Shown here: positions 51,991-59,777 of the stretch, piece after piece
How positions within the stretch are numbered: the first letter of the stretch is position 1
How the letters are laid out: each line of letters begins with the position of its first letter
DNA from: Acetatifactor sp.
GTDB lineage: Bacteria; Bacillota; Clostridia; Lachnospirales; Lachnospiraceae
Length of the DNA: 64,000 nt
Assembly (NCBI GenBank): GCA_016290775.1
Contig: JAEEVF010000002.1
Location: 1-64,000, forward strand
Reading direction: 5' to 3'
The notes under the pieces: generated by a model
Database searches by the model: none
What the model saw: only the letters and a program-made list of their open reading frames with translations
What the model was told of the DNA's origin: nothing
Program-made: the position numbers and the translations under genes

Positions 51991-52226
51991 AAAATAAATT
52001 ACACTCAAAAATCGCAAATATAGAAATGATAATATAAGAGTAAAAGTTGTGGGAATGTTGAAAAATAAGGAAAGATGCATTGAAAAAAGTGGGAATACAT
52101 TGATGTTTTAATGCCAGCCAAAGATTTCAGTCAAAATGTTTTTTAATTATGTAAAACCCAAAAATGGTTCTAACTATACAGCAAAAAAGACAAACTAGAA
52201 TTGTAAGCATTCCATCGACGAGGGGG
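51991..52226. other. AT-rich segment without a gene
   Basis: This stretch between the Fic promoter and direct repeat B contains a further ATGGTTCTAA box near 52163 but no open frame with a ribosome site and no hairpin worth reporting. Confidence 0.6.
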
Positions 52227-52330
52227 TGATTCGAACACGCGGTCTCCGCTTCGCTCCGGTCGCTGCAGGCCGACGTCCCCCGGACGTCGTGCAGCCTCTG
52301 GTCCCGAACGCGTGCATTCTGTTCGCTAGG
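52227..52330. pseudogene. direct repeat B inside a decayed tRNA-Pro-like sequence
   Basis: 52227-52268 is the exact second copy of the 42-bp repeat at 48634. Read with the tRNA-Pro at 52403: the first 16 bases match its T-arm, and after about 52 extra bases (TCTCC...GTGCAG) the tRNA-like order resumes with CCTCTGGTCCCGAACGC near 52285-52303, matching CCTCTGCGTCCCGAACGC of the tRNA with one mismatch. It looks like a tRNA-Pro copy broken by an insertion, a likely scar of integration. Confidence 0.55.
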
Positions 52331-52356
52331 GGTCATGTGTTCGAAGCTACGGATGT

Positions 52357-52407
52357 GCCGATTAGAAAAGGGATGTCTCCATTGGAGACATCCCTTTTCT
52401 AATCGGC
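52357..52407 (-). terminator. long terminator hairpin abutting tRNA-Pro
   Basis: A 24-bp perfect inverted repeat (52357-52380 with 52384-52407) around a three-base loop. Core GGGATGTCTCC/GGAGACATCCC with an adjoining T-run on the minus strand gives a normal terminator. The outer five bases of one arm belong to the tRNA acceptor stem and discriminator, so the helix can compete with acceptor-stem folding in the precursor. Confidence 0.85.
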
Positions 52408-52476
52408 GCGACGTGATTCGAACACGCGACCTCTGCGTCCCGAACGCAGCGCTCTACCAAGCTGAGCCACGCGCCG
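52403..52476 (-). tRNA. tRNA-Pro (CGG)
   Basis: A 74-base cloverleaf on the minus strand: 7-bp acceptor stem CGGCGCG/CGCGCCG with discriminator A, D-arm GCTC..TGGTA..GAGC, anticodon stem CTGCG/CGCAG with loop TTCGGGA giving anticodon CGG, and T-arm CGTG-TTCGAAT-CACG type. The CCA end is not encoded. It has its own promoter at 52494-52522 and a terminator hairpin downstream. The T-arm sequence is duplicated at 48634 and 52227. Confidence 0.95.
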
Positions 52477-52493
52477 TCTTGGTAACATATAGA

Positions 52494-52522
52494 ATAATAA
52501 ACAAGAAATGGTGAAATGTCAA
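52494..52522 (-). promoter_or_regulatory. promoter for tRNA-Pro
   Basis: On the minus strand TTGACA (52517-52522), 17-base spacer and TATTAT (52494-52499), 18 bases before the mature tRNA 5' end. Confidence 0.8.
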
Positions 52523-52563
52523 GGAGATTTCGCAGAAAGTTATATGCATGTGTAAAGGGGACG

Positions 52564-52572
52564 TGGTATAAT
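52564..52572 (+). promoter_or_regulatory. extended -10 promoter for cyclase gene
   Basis: TGGTATAAT (TGn plus TATAAT at 52567-52572), 60 bases before the cyclase start. Confidence 0.6.
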
Positions 52573-52631
52573 ATTACTTGGCACGTGCTTGGAGTTTTTG
52601 GGATGGTCAGGCCGTGTCACGGGAGGTGCAA

Positions 52632-53231
52632 ATGAAGCTTTATGACATTTCGCAGGAAGTGTTTTCCTGCAAGGTTTTTCCAGGGGATCCGTCGCCGGAA
52701 AGGCACGAGCTGCTGAAGATTTCGGACGGCGCGATCTGTAATCTGACGGGGTTCGGCATGTGTGCGCATAATGGCACGCACGTGGATGCGCCGTATCACT
52801 TTATCGATGGCGCGAAGACGATCGATCAGGTGGCGTTGGAGCGTTTTGTGGGCTATGCATATGTTGCCGAGCACGAGGGTGCGCTTTCCGCGGAGGATGC
52901 GATGGTGATCCTTGGGAAGGCCAGAAGCCTTGACAACAGGGCCGCAAAGCGTATTCTTGTCAAGGGAAATGCCGTGATGACGGAGGAGGCCGCAAAGGTG
53001 TTCGCGGAGGCGGAAATCCTGTTGTTTGGGAATGAGTCTCAGACGGTGGGACCGGAGGATGCGCCGATGGCGGTGCACCTGATCATGCTGGGTGCGCAGA
53101 TCGTCCTTTTGGAGGGGATCAGGCTTTCCGAGGTGGACGAGGGCGTTTATTTCTTAAGCTGCGCACCGATCAATCTGGGCGGCGCGGACGGAGCGCCGTG
53201 CAGGGCGGTTTTGGTGAGCCTGGACGAGTAA
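52632..53231 (+). CDS. cyclase family protein (kynurenine-formamidase-like)
   Basis: A 199-residue metal-dependent hydrolase of the cyclase family (PF04199). Motif HNGTHVDAPYHF near residues 42-53 carries the metal ligands (HxGTHxDxxxH). ISQEVFSCKVFPGDPSP is the typical N-terminus. These enzymes hydrolyse amides or lactones such as N-formylkynurenine; the substrate here is not deducible. The ATG at 52632 has a GGGAGGTG site; the upstream start at 52578 adds an atypical extension. Confidence 0.9.
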   Translation: MKLYDISQEVFSCKVFPGDPSPERHELLKISDGAICNLTGFGMCAHNGTHVDAPYHFIDGAKTIDQVALERFVGYAYVAEHEGALSAEDAMVILGKARSLDNRAAKRILVKGNAVMTEEAAKVFAEAEILLFGNESQTVGPEDAPMAVHLIMLGAQIVLLEGIRLSEVDEGVYFLSCAPINLGGADGAPCRAVLVSLDE

Positions 53232-53322
53232 GCAACGCAAGACAACAGGCAATGCAAGAAAAACGATAGAATAGAACACAAGAACATGTACACAAGACTG
53301 GCACGCAAAAAGGAGGAAGAAC

Positions 53323-55338
53323 ATGATCTGGTACGTAGACGCAAAAGCTGGAAGAGACGGGAACGGAACCAAGGAAATGCCTTTCAAGAGGATCGGCGAC
53401 GCGGCGAAGGTGGCAAGACCTGGTGACGAAGTGCTGGTTTATCCCGGCACGTATCGTGAGTATGTTGATCCGAGGCATGCGGGCACGAAGGAGCAGCGGA
53501 TCGCATATAAGAGCGTAGAGCCGCTTGGCGCGCATATCACGGGCGCGGAGCTTCTGACCGGTTGGAAGAAATATGACGGAACCGTTTGGACGGCCAGCGT
53601 TGACAATGGCATTTTTGGAAATTATAACCCTTACACGACCTATGTTTACGGCGACTGGTATTTTGCTGGCCGCTCCAAGCACACGGGCTGTGTCTATATG
53701 AACGACAAGGCATTCTACGAGGCGGCAAGCATCGAGGCCTGCAAGGAAGCGAAGAAGTCCGAGACCTCCTGGGAGCCGGAAGCGTCCGTATATCAGTGGT
53801 ATGCTGAGCAGGCAGACGGCCGCACGGTATTTTACGTGAACTTCCAGGACAAGGATCCCAATCAGGAAAAGGTGGAGATCAATGTCCGCAGGGAGTGCTT
53901 CTTCCCTTCGAAGACTGGCGTGGGATATATCACCGTCAGCGGTTTTATGATCAGCAAGGCAGCGACGACCTGGGCGCCTCCGGCAGCCTTCCAGGACGGC
54001 ATGATCGGCCCGAACTGGTCCAAGGGCTGGATCATCGAGGACTGCGACATCAGCAACAGTAAGTGCGCGGGCATCTGCATCGGAAAGTATTATGACCCCG
54101 CAAACGATCATTATTTCACCTACAAGCACGTGAAGAGCCCCACGCAGATGGAGCGCGACGCCGTGTGCCGCGGCCAGTATCACGGGTGGCTGAAGGAGAA
54201 GGTGGGCAGTCATATCATCCGTCGCAACAACATCCACAACTGCGAGCAGGGCGGTATCATCGGCCGTATGGGCGGCGTATTCTCGATCATTGAGGACAAC
54301 CACATTCATCACATCAATAATATGATGGAGCTTGGCGGCGCGGAGATCGCGGGCATTAAGCTTCACGCGGCGATCGACGTGACGATGCGCAGGAACTACA
54401 TTCATCACTGCACCATGGGCATCTGGACGGACTGGGAGGCGCAGGGCACGCGCATCACGCAAAATCTTCTGCATGACAATCAGCGTCCGGAGTTTGCAAA
54501 GCAGCTTAAGGGCGGCATGATGAGCCAGGATATCTTTGTGGAAGTAGGTCATGGCCCGACATTGATCGACAACAACCTTCTTCTTTCCGACGTATCGCTC
54601 CGCATGGCGACGGAGGGCGTTGCAATGGTGCACAACCTGATCTGCGGAAGCTTTACCTCCGTTGGCGCAGGGTGCGACAACATTGTGGAGGGCAAGCTTC
54701 GTCAGCGTTACACGCCCTATCATATCCCGCATCGTACCGAAGTTTGCGGCTTCATGACCATTTTGCACGGCGATGACAGGTTCTACAATAACATATTCAT
54801 CCAGAAGTGGCCCGGAAATGACGTGACTGTCATGAGCGACAGCCAGGAGAACGTGAAGTTCCAGGAAAATCGCCAGGTTGGAACCTTCCTGTTTGACGAG
54901 TATCCCACCTACGATGAATGGATCTCTTGGTTTGACATGGACACGGAGACGCCTGACATGGGCAAGCTTGATAAATATCATCACAGCCATCTTCCCATTT
55001 GGAGTGAGGGCAACGTGTTCCTGAACGGCGCGAAGGGCGGAAGACACGAAAAGAATGCGCTCGTGAACAATACGGACGCTGCATTTGTGGAGATCGAGGA
55101 GAAGGACGGAAAGCCTGTTCTGAAGACCAACGTTTACGACATCATTAAGGATTTCACCTGTAGCATGGTAAATTCCGACGTGCTGGGCGAGGCCTTTGAG
55201 CCTGAGCAGCGCTTTGAAAATCCTGACGGGACGGACATTGTGTTTGACAGGGATTATAAGGGCGATTCCAGAAGCTTGAATGTCATCCCCGGACCGTTCG
55301 CGCAGGGCGCGAGCCAGTTCGAGGGCTTGTGGATCTAA
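53323..55338 (+). CDS. right-handed parallel beta-helix protein
   Basis: A 671-residue protein. The N-terminus WYVDAKAGRDGNGTKEMPFK is the polysaccharide-lyase/DUF1565 beta-helix entry motif. The core about 190-480 contains parallel beta-helix turns with repeats of IxxN or IxDN type (IIEDCDISNSKCAGICIG, HIIRRNNIHNCEQGGIIG, IIEDNHIHHI). The C-terminal ~170 residues are a separate domain. No signal peptide is visible, so it is probably cytoplasmic and may act on imported oligosaccharides; a lyase or hydrolase role is inferred and no catalytic residues are claimed. GGAGGAAG site before the ATG. Confidence 0.85.
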   Translation: MIWYVDAKAGRDGNGTKEMPFKRIGDAAKVARPGDEVLVYPGTYREYVDPRHAGTKEQRIAYKSVEPLGAHITGAELLTGWKKYDGTVWTASVDNGIFGNYNPYTTYVYGDWYFAGRSKHTGCVYMNDKAFYEAASIEACKEAKKSETSWEPEASVYQWYAEQADGRTVFYVNFQDKDPNQEKVEINVRRECFFPSKTGVGYITVSGFMISKAATTWAPPAAFQDGMIGPNWSKGWIIEDCDISNSKCAGICIGKYYDPANDHYFTYKHVKSPTQMERDAVCRGQYHGWLKEKVGSHIIRRNNIHNCEQGGIIGRMGGVFSIIEDNHIHHINNMMELGGAEIAGIKLHAAIDVTMRRNYIHHCTMGIWTDWEAQGTRITQNLLHDNQRPEFAKQLKGGMMSQDIFVEVGHGPTLIDNNLLLSDVSLRMATEGVAMVHNLICGSFTSVGAGCDNIVEGKLRQRYTPYHIPHRTEVCGFMTILHGDDRFYNNIFIQKWPGNDVTVMSDSQENVKFQENRQVGTFLFDEYPTYDEWISWFDMDTETPDMGKLDKYHHSHLPIWSEGNVFLNGAKGGRHEKNALVNNTDAAFVEIEEKDGKPVLKTNVYDIIKDFTCSMVNSDVLGEAFEPEQRFENPDGTDIVFDRDYKGDSRSLNVIPGPFAQGASQFEGLWI

Positions 55339-55397
55339 CTTGGATTATGTGACGTGCCGGGAGTATTGGGGGCAGTTTGAGAAGGGAGGAAACGGAC

Positions 55398-56672
55398 ATG
55401 GCACAGGAACAAACAGTGGAATGGAAGGCGGACAGCGAGAATATCTACGAGCGTTTTATTGAACAATATGATGAAGCGATGAGTGGAGAGAGGGAGCTGA
55501 CCGAGGGAGATCAGGACATGCGCTATGCGCTTGATCTGCAGCGGGAGCGCGTGGAGGAAAAGGGCGCGAAGCTTCGTTATCACATGACGCCCAGAGGGTT
55601 CATGGCAAATGGCCATGACATGAAAAAGTGGACGGACCGGCATTACGTCAGCGAGTGCAATTATTATACCTGCATGTGGGAACGGGAGATTGAAAGTAAA
55701 CAGGGAAAGTCACGCAATCAAAAGAAGAAGATGACGTTTTATGAGACAAAAACGGACGTCATCGGCGGACACAACGTGGAGGACGAGACCTATGTTTGCC
55801 CGGGGTGCGGCGCACCCTCCAAGATCAAGGAGTTGCTGAACGGCTGTAAGTACTGCGGCGCCAGGTTCAAGATGAGCGAGCTTTATCCCAAGATTTCCAA
55901 CCATTACATGGTGGAGGATTTTTCCTTCGAAAAGGGTGAGATGAAGTCCTACCTCCTGAGGTTTATGATACCCACCGGTTTGATCATGTTCTTCGGTATG
56001 ATCATTGGTGCCATCGTGCGAGACGAGTGTCCGCCGTTTCGGATTTTGTCCCTCATTGGATATCTCATCGGGTCAGCCTTTTTTGGCGTGGTCGTGGGAT
56101 ATTTCCTCGCAAGCTTTTCCTTGCTCTTTTACACGATATTCCGCGCAGGCCAGACTGTACCCATGATGGGCGCCATCGGCGCCGGCAAGCGATTTGAGTT
56201 TTTCGTGAAAAAGTATAGCCCTGAGTTCTCCTATGAGTACTTTACGGGCAAGACCATTTCGTTGCTTCGAATGGTCCTGTTTGCAAAGGATCCGCAGGAG
56301 CTCCCTTACTATCTGGGAGGTCCTTTGCCGGAGCGCTTCCGGGACCTGGTGGACATGCTGTTCCTTGGTGCCGTAAGCTTTAAGGGTATGAAGGAAAAGG
56401 ATGGCTATCTTCACGTAACAGTTGCCGCCTTTTTGGATAATGCATATATCGAGGATGGGAAGATTCGGCCAAGCGTGCGTGAAAAGCTTGAGGTGAAGCT
56501 GGTGAAGAACCTGAACAAGCCCATTCAGTACAACTTTTCCATTCAGAAGCTGGAGTGTGAGAACTGTCACGGAAGCTTTGACGCAAGAAAAAATAAGGTT
56601 TGTCCCTATTGCGGAACGGCATATAAGATCGAAGACGCAGACTGGGCGATCGAAAGCATTCGGTTGGTCTAG
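55398..56672 (+). CDS. membrane protein with two zinc ribbons
   Basis: A 424-residue protein. Seen: a hydrophilic N-terminal ~130 residues, zinc ribbon one with CPGCG and CKYCG, two transmembrane helices in the middle (about 190-260), then a C-terminal soluble domain with a faint Tim44-like look and zinc ribbon two, CENCHGSF...CPYCG. No family name is certain. The two ribbons flank the membrane region and may bind one metal each. The ATG at 55398 has a GGGAGG site; an upstream in-frame start is less likely. Confidence 0.8.
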   Translation: MAQEQTVEWKADSENIYERFIEQYDEAMSGERELTEGDQDMRYALDLQRERVEEKGAKLRYHMTPRGFMANGHDMKKWTDRHYVSECNYYTCMWEREIESKQGKSRNQKKKMTFYETKTDVIGGHNVEDETYVCPGCGAPSKIKELLNGCKYCGARFKMSELYPKISNHYMVEDFSFEKGEMKSYLLRFMIPTGLIMFFGMIIGAIVRDECPPFRILSLIGYLIGSAFFGVVVGYFLASFSLLFYTIFRAGQTVPMMGAIGAGKRFEFFVKKYSPEFSYEYFTGKTISLLRMVLFAKDPQELPYYLGGPLPERFRDLVDMLFLGAVSFKGMKEKDGYLHVTVAAFLDNAYIEDGKIRPSVREKLEVKLVKNLNKPIQYNFSIQKLECENCHGSFDARKNKVCPYCGTAYKIEDADWAIESIRLV

Positions 56673-56724
56673 AAATATAGACCGCCCTTTGTACCAGTAA
56701 GAAATGATTTTGGAGGAACGTTAC

Positions 56725-57930
56725 TTGAGCGAAGCAGTTGTGATCTTAAAGAAGGGCGAGGGCCGTACCATCAAGGCGGGCGGCGCCTGGATCTACGATA
56801 ATGAGATTGATAAGATCGATGGAAAGTTTGATAATGGCGACGTCGTGGAGATTCATGATTTTGACGGATACTTTATGGGCCGCGGCTTTATCAACACGAA
56901 TTCCAAGATCACGGTGCGCTTGCTTTCAAGAAAAAAAGATGCCGTGATCGATGAAGCGTTCATGGAACAGCGCGTGCGGGATGCATGGAACTATCGCAAG
57001 GAAGTCATTGACACCTCGAGCTGCCGCGTGATCTTTGGCGAGGCGGACTTTTTGCCAGGCCTTGTAGTCGACAAATTTAGCGACGTGTTGGTGGTGGAAT
57101 CCCTTGCAATGGGCATTGACAAGTGGAAGTTAACAATCCTTGACGCGCTGAAGAAGGTGCTTGCGGAGGACGGCATCCAAATTCGCGGCGTGTATGAGCG
57201 GAGCGATGCCAAGGTGCGACTCAAGGAAGGCATGGAGCCTTCTAAGGGTTTTATCGGCGAACCTTTTGACACTAAGGTGGAGATCGTTGAAAATGGCGTG
57301 CACTATATGGTGGACGTGGAAGACGGACAGAAGACGGGATTCTTTTTGGATCAGAAAAACAACCGTGCCAGCATCCATAAGCTCTGCAAGGGCAAGAAAG
57401 TGCTGGACTGCTTTACACACACGGGTTCCTTCGCGTTGAATGCAGGCATTGCGGGTGCCGAGAGCGTGCTCGGCGTTGACGCTTCCCAGCTAGCTGTGGA
57501 CCAAGCGACGGAAAATGCGGCGCTCAATCACTTGGAAGACAAGGTGAAATTTGAGTGCGCTGACGTGTTTGAGTTATTGCCCGCATTGGAAGCGAAGGGG
57601 GAGAAATACGACGTGGTGATCCTGGATCCCCCTGCCTTTACAAAGTCCCGCAACTCCATTAAGCAGGCCGTGAAGGGCTATCGTGAGATCAATCTGCGCG
57701 GCATGAAGCTGGTGAAGAACGGAGGGTACCTCTGCACCTGTTCTTGCTCGCATTTCATGGATCCGGAGCTTTTCGCAAAGACCATCCGCGAGGCGGCGAT
57801 CGGCGCCCACAAGCGCCTCCGCCAGGTGGAATTCCGCACCCAAGGCCCCGACCACCCCATCCTCTGGGCCGCCGACACCAGCAGCTACTACCTCAAGTTT
57901 TACGTCTTCCAGGTCGTGGAAGAGAAATAG
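56725..57930 (+). CDS. RlmI-type 23S rRNA cytosine methyltransferase
   Basis: A 401-residue class I methyltransferase with an N-terminal PUA domain (IKAGGAWIYDNEI) and a Rossmann domain: VLDCFTHTGSFALNAG binds AdoMet, ILDPPAFTKSR is the DPP motif, and TCSCSHFMDPE carries the catalytic Cys residues of m5C methyltransferases. In E. coli RlmI modifies C1962 of 23S rRNA. The start is TTG at 56725 with GGAGG at 56712-56716; the ATG at 56704 lacks a site. Directly followed by two REP-like repeats. Confidence 0.9.
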   Translation: MSEAVVILKKGEGRTIKAGGAWIYDNEIDKIDGKFDNGDVVEIHDFDGYFMGRGFINTNSKITVRLLSRKKDAVIDEAFMEQRVRDAWNYRKEVIDTSSCRVIFGEADFLPGLVVDKFSDVLVVESLAMGIDKWKLTILDALKKVLAEDGIQIRGVYERSDAKVRLKEGMEPSKGFIGEPFDTKVEIVENGVHYMVDVEDGQKTGFFLDQKNNRASIHKLCKGKKVLDCFTHTGSFALNAGIAGAESVLGVDASQLAVDQATENAALNHLEDKVKFECADVFELLPALEAKGEKYDVVILDPPAFTKSRNSIKQAVKGYREINLRGMKLVKNGGYLCTCSCSHFMDPELFAKTIREAAIGAHKRLRQVEFRTQGPDHPILWAADTSSYYLKFYVFQVVEEK

Positions 57931-57996
57931 TGTGCCAATGGGGACGGTTCTTTTTGGCACATATGTGCCAATGGGGACGGTTCTTTTTGGCACATA
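57931..57996 (+). repeat. two tandem 33-bp REP-like units
   Basis: Two identical direct copies of TGTGCCAATGGGGACGG plus TTCTTTTTGGCACATA, each 33 bases, starting one base after the RlmI-type gene stop. Each unit is itself a weak palindrome (TGTGCCAA...TTGGCACA). Related to 28267-28404 and 58218-58250. Confidence 0.95.
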
Positions 57997-58024
57997 TTAA
58001 AAAAATATAAATTACGAGAAACCA

Positions 58025-58053
58025 CTGGCATTTTCTGTGAGATTGTGTATAAT
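58025..58053 (+). promoter_or_regulatory. promoter of small RNA
   Basis: CTGGCA at 58025-58030, 17-base spacer, perfect TATAAT at 58048-58053. No coding frame with a ribosome site follows before the terminator at 58177. Confidence 0.7.
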
Positions 58054-58059
58054 ACAATC

Positions 58060-58206
58060 ATAGAAGTTCATCCATAACAACAAGCTCTTTCACACATAAG
58101 ATGTGTTTTTTTGGCCGACGAGGCCATATAAGAAAGAATCATTTGACCGACGAGGTCGCTCTGGTTTGCCAGAGTAGGGTATGGTTAGCGCCATACCCTT
58201 TTTTAT
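58060..58206 (+). ncRNA. candidate stand-alone small RNA with twin GACGA-loop hairpins
   Basis: About 147 bases between a promoter and a terminator, without a convincing reading frame. Structures in order: ACACAT/ATGTGT (58092-58106) followed by a T-run; hairpin 1 GGCC-GACGA-GGCC (58113-58125); hairpin 2 GACC-GACGA-GGTC (58145-58157), whose stem differs by covarying base pairs while the five-base loop is unchanged; CTCTGG/CCAGAG (58159-58174); and a GGGTATGG/CCATACCC terminator (58177-58198) with a T-run to 58204. The preserved loop with a changed stem argues that the loop sequence matters. It is flanked by REP-like units. The twin loops recall guanidine-II riboswitches, but the loops and context do not match well. 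Confidence 0.6.
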
Positions 58207-58217
58207 TCAAAACTAAA

Positions 58218-58250
58218 TGTGCCACTGGGGACGGTTCTTTTTGGCACATA
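58218..58250 (+). repeat. single 33-bp REP-like unit
   Basis: Same unit as at 57931 with two changed bases (CACTGGGG for CAATGGGG); 33 bases, directly after the terminator of the small RNA. Confidence 0.95.
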
Positions 58251-58254
58251 GAAA

Positions 58255-58282
58255 GCCGTGCACTGGTTTCCCAGCGCACGGC
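58255..58282 (-). terminator. hairpin at end of the 58311 gene
   Basis: Stem GCCGTGC/GCACGGC enclosing CTGG/CCAG with a TTTC loop. Read from the minus strand it follows the stop of the 58311 gene and is followed by a weak TTTCT run. Confidence 0.55.
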
Positions 58283-58310
58283 CTTTTGTTTGGTCGAGTG
58301 ATTTGTGGAA

Positions 58311-59561
58311 TTAGAGTTCGATCAGGGTCATGCCTTCCTGAATCGCACGGTTTACTGCAACGAGTGCATCCGCGGCTTCCTTTTCGGTGTCATAAATGTA
58401 GAGAATTTCCCAGGTATTCGGTTTTACCTGTACGCTAAGGGAAAAGCCAACTTTTAGCTTGCCATTCCAGCGGGAAGTATCCTCAACTTTCAGTCCGCCA
58501 TAGCAACTAAGGAGCTTTTTCTTATCGGGACTTAAGACCTTAGTCACTGGCTTCGAGGGATCAGGGCCACCTTCGGGGAAAAGATCGTTTATGGAATCCT
58601 GGATCGCTTCCTCAATGCGGTCTTCGATCGTGTCCTCAATGTCAGAGATGGATTCCCTGATGATGTCGTTGATCATTTTTTGAAGAGACGGGATTTCCGG
58701 GTGCGCAGGAATTTCTGGCATTTCTGGGATCTCTGGCATTTCCGGGATCTCTGGCATTTTCTGGAACTCAGGTGGTAACTTGAACTCCGAAGGTAACATA
58801 CTAAACCGGTTCGCCCGCATGTTCCGTTCTTCCTGCTGCTTTTCGAGGAATAAGGTCCGCTGCTCGCGCCATTGCGGGTAGCTTAAGTCCTCAAGCTCTG
58901 CATAGGTGGCATTCTCTCTTGCGGTGAAAAACCGTGCAACGGCATGCTGTGAAACGATGACGATCCGAAAGTCCGTATGCTCTCCCGTGTTGAAGGGAAG
59001 CTCGAAGACGCGGATCATCGTGTCCTCCTCGGGATCACGCTTGCTGAGGATTGGCCGAAAACGGCTCATCTTAATGCAGTATGTGAAGCGATTCTCCCAG
59101 GCATTGTCGCTGTCCGTGTAATGGATGTGTACCAGTGACTCCTCACGGTTGTCATCATTGTGACCGAGCGTCATGGCAAAGCGGAACACGTAATCCATGT
59201 TCTTCTCAAGGCCGTTTATATTGGCGCAGATCTGAGTCCAATCCCAGTTCCAGTTGCCAATCTCCCAAACCTCTTCATTGCCAAGTGCCGTCGTTACAAA
59301 ACCTCTAAATCCAACGTTCGTGCTGCAAGATGCATCAAATTCAAAATCTCTTGCGTTAAAATTGATCACTTTACTCATATTATTTTCCTCCGTATCTATG
59401 GATACGGCCAGAGACTGAGTGATCTTCAGACGTATTTCGTGGTCGCTGATCATCTCAGCTCGACCGTTTTTGACGAGCCCCTCTGCCCTCTTTGGGTAAG
59501 TGGCTCCTATGCGTCTACCGTTCACGTCTGATACAATAATGTTTTTTTCTATGGGTATCAT
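58311..59561 (-). CDS. hypothetical protein with Met-Pro-Glu-Ile repeats
   Basis: A 416-residue soluble protein of no recognised family. Three visible parts: a small N-terminal domain (about 1-55) with YPKRAEGLVKNGRAEMI, a motif widely seen at the N-terminus of uncharacterised Firmicute proteins; a central domain (about 70-235) with aromatic-rich NWNWDWTQICANIN and a beta-rich pattern; and a linker of EMPEIP repeats (about 270-295) leading to an acidic helical C-terminus. The start codon region is duplicated further upstream (59594-59619) with ATG mutated to ACG, suggesting a duplication at the 5' end. Confidence 0.8.
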   Translation of the reverse strand: MIPIEKNIIVSDVNGRRIGATYPKRAEGLVKNGRAEMISDHEIRLKITQSLAVSIDTEENNMSKVINFNARDFEFDASCSTNVGFRGFVTTALGNEEVWEIGNWNWDWTQICANINGLEKNMDYVFRFAMTLGHNDDNREESLVHIHYTDSDNAWENRFTYCIKMSRFRPILSKRDPEEDTMIRVFELPFNTGEHTDFRIVIVSQHAVARFFTARENATYAELEDLSYPQWREQRTLFLEKQQEERNMRANRFSMLPSEFKLPPEFQKMPEIPEMPEIPEMPEIPAHPEIPSLQKMINDIIRESISDIEDTIEDRIEEAIQDSINDLFPEGGPDPSKPVTKVLSPDKKKLLSCYGGLKVEDTSRWNGKLKVGFSLSVQVKPNTWEILYIYDTEKEAADALVAVNRAIQEGMTLIEL

Positions 59562-59619
59562 CCCCCTTGCATCAGGATGTTCATGATCTTCTCTGTTTTT
59601 TTCTATGGGTGTCGTCCCC
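59540..59619 (-). repeat. direct duplication of the 5' end of the 58311 gene
   Basis: 59540-59565 and 59594-59619 match at 24 of 26 positions. The first copy holds the true start (ATG, minus strand). In the second copy the start is ACG and no ribosome site precedes it. Confidence 0.85.
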
Positions 59620-59777
59620 GACCTTTCGGCCCGTCATGAACTCAGGGAGCAGTATGTACTTGCTCCACTTTTAACATTACATGATGATAAGACGGATGTC
59701 AATCACATAATATCAAAAGTGGATTGACTCGTCCCTTGGGGCAGGGTTTAAGCTTGACTTAACAGGAGGAAACATTC

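Noticed and set aside
53170..55047. 625-codon open frame on the minus strand
   Set aside because: Lies exactly opposite the beta-helix gene, which has the recognised motifs and ribosome site; the antisense product shows no domain.
58113..58157. Guanidine-II (mini-ykkC) riboswitch
   Set aside because: Twin hairpins are present, but the loops read GACGA rather than a four-base ACGR loop in the expected stem, and no exporter gene follows.
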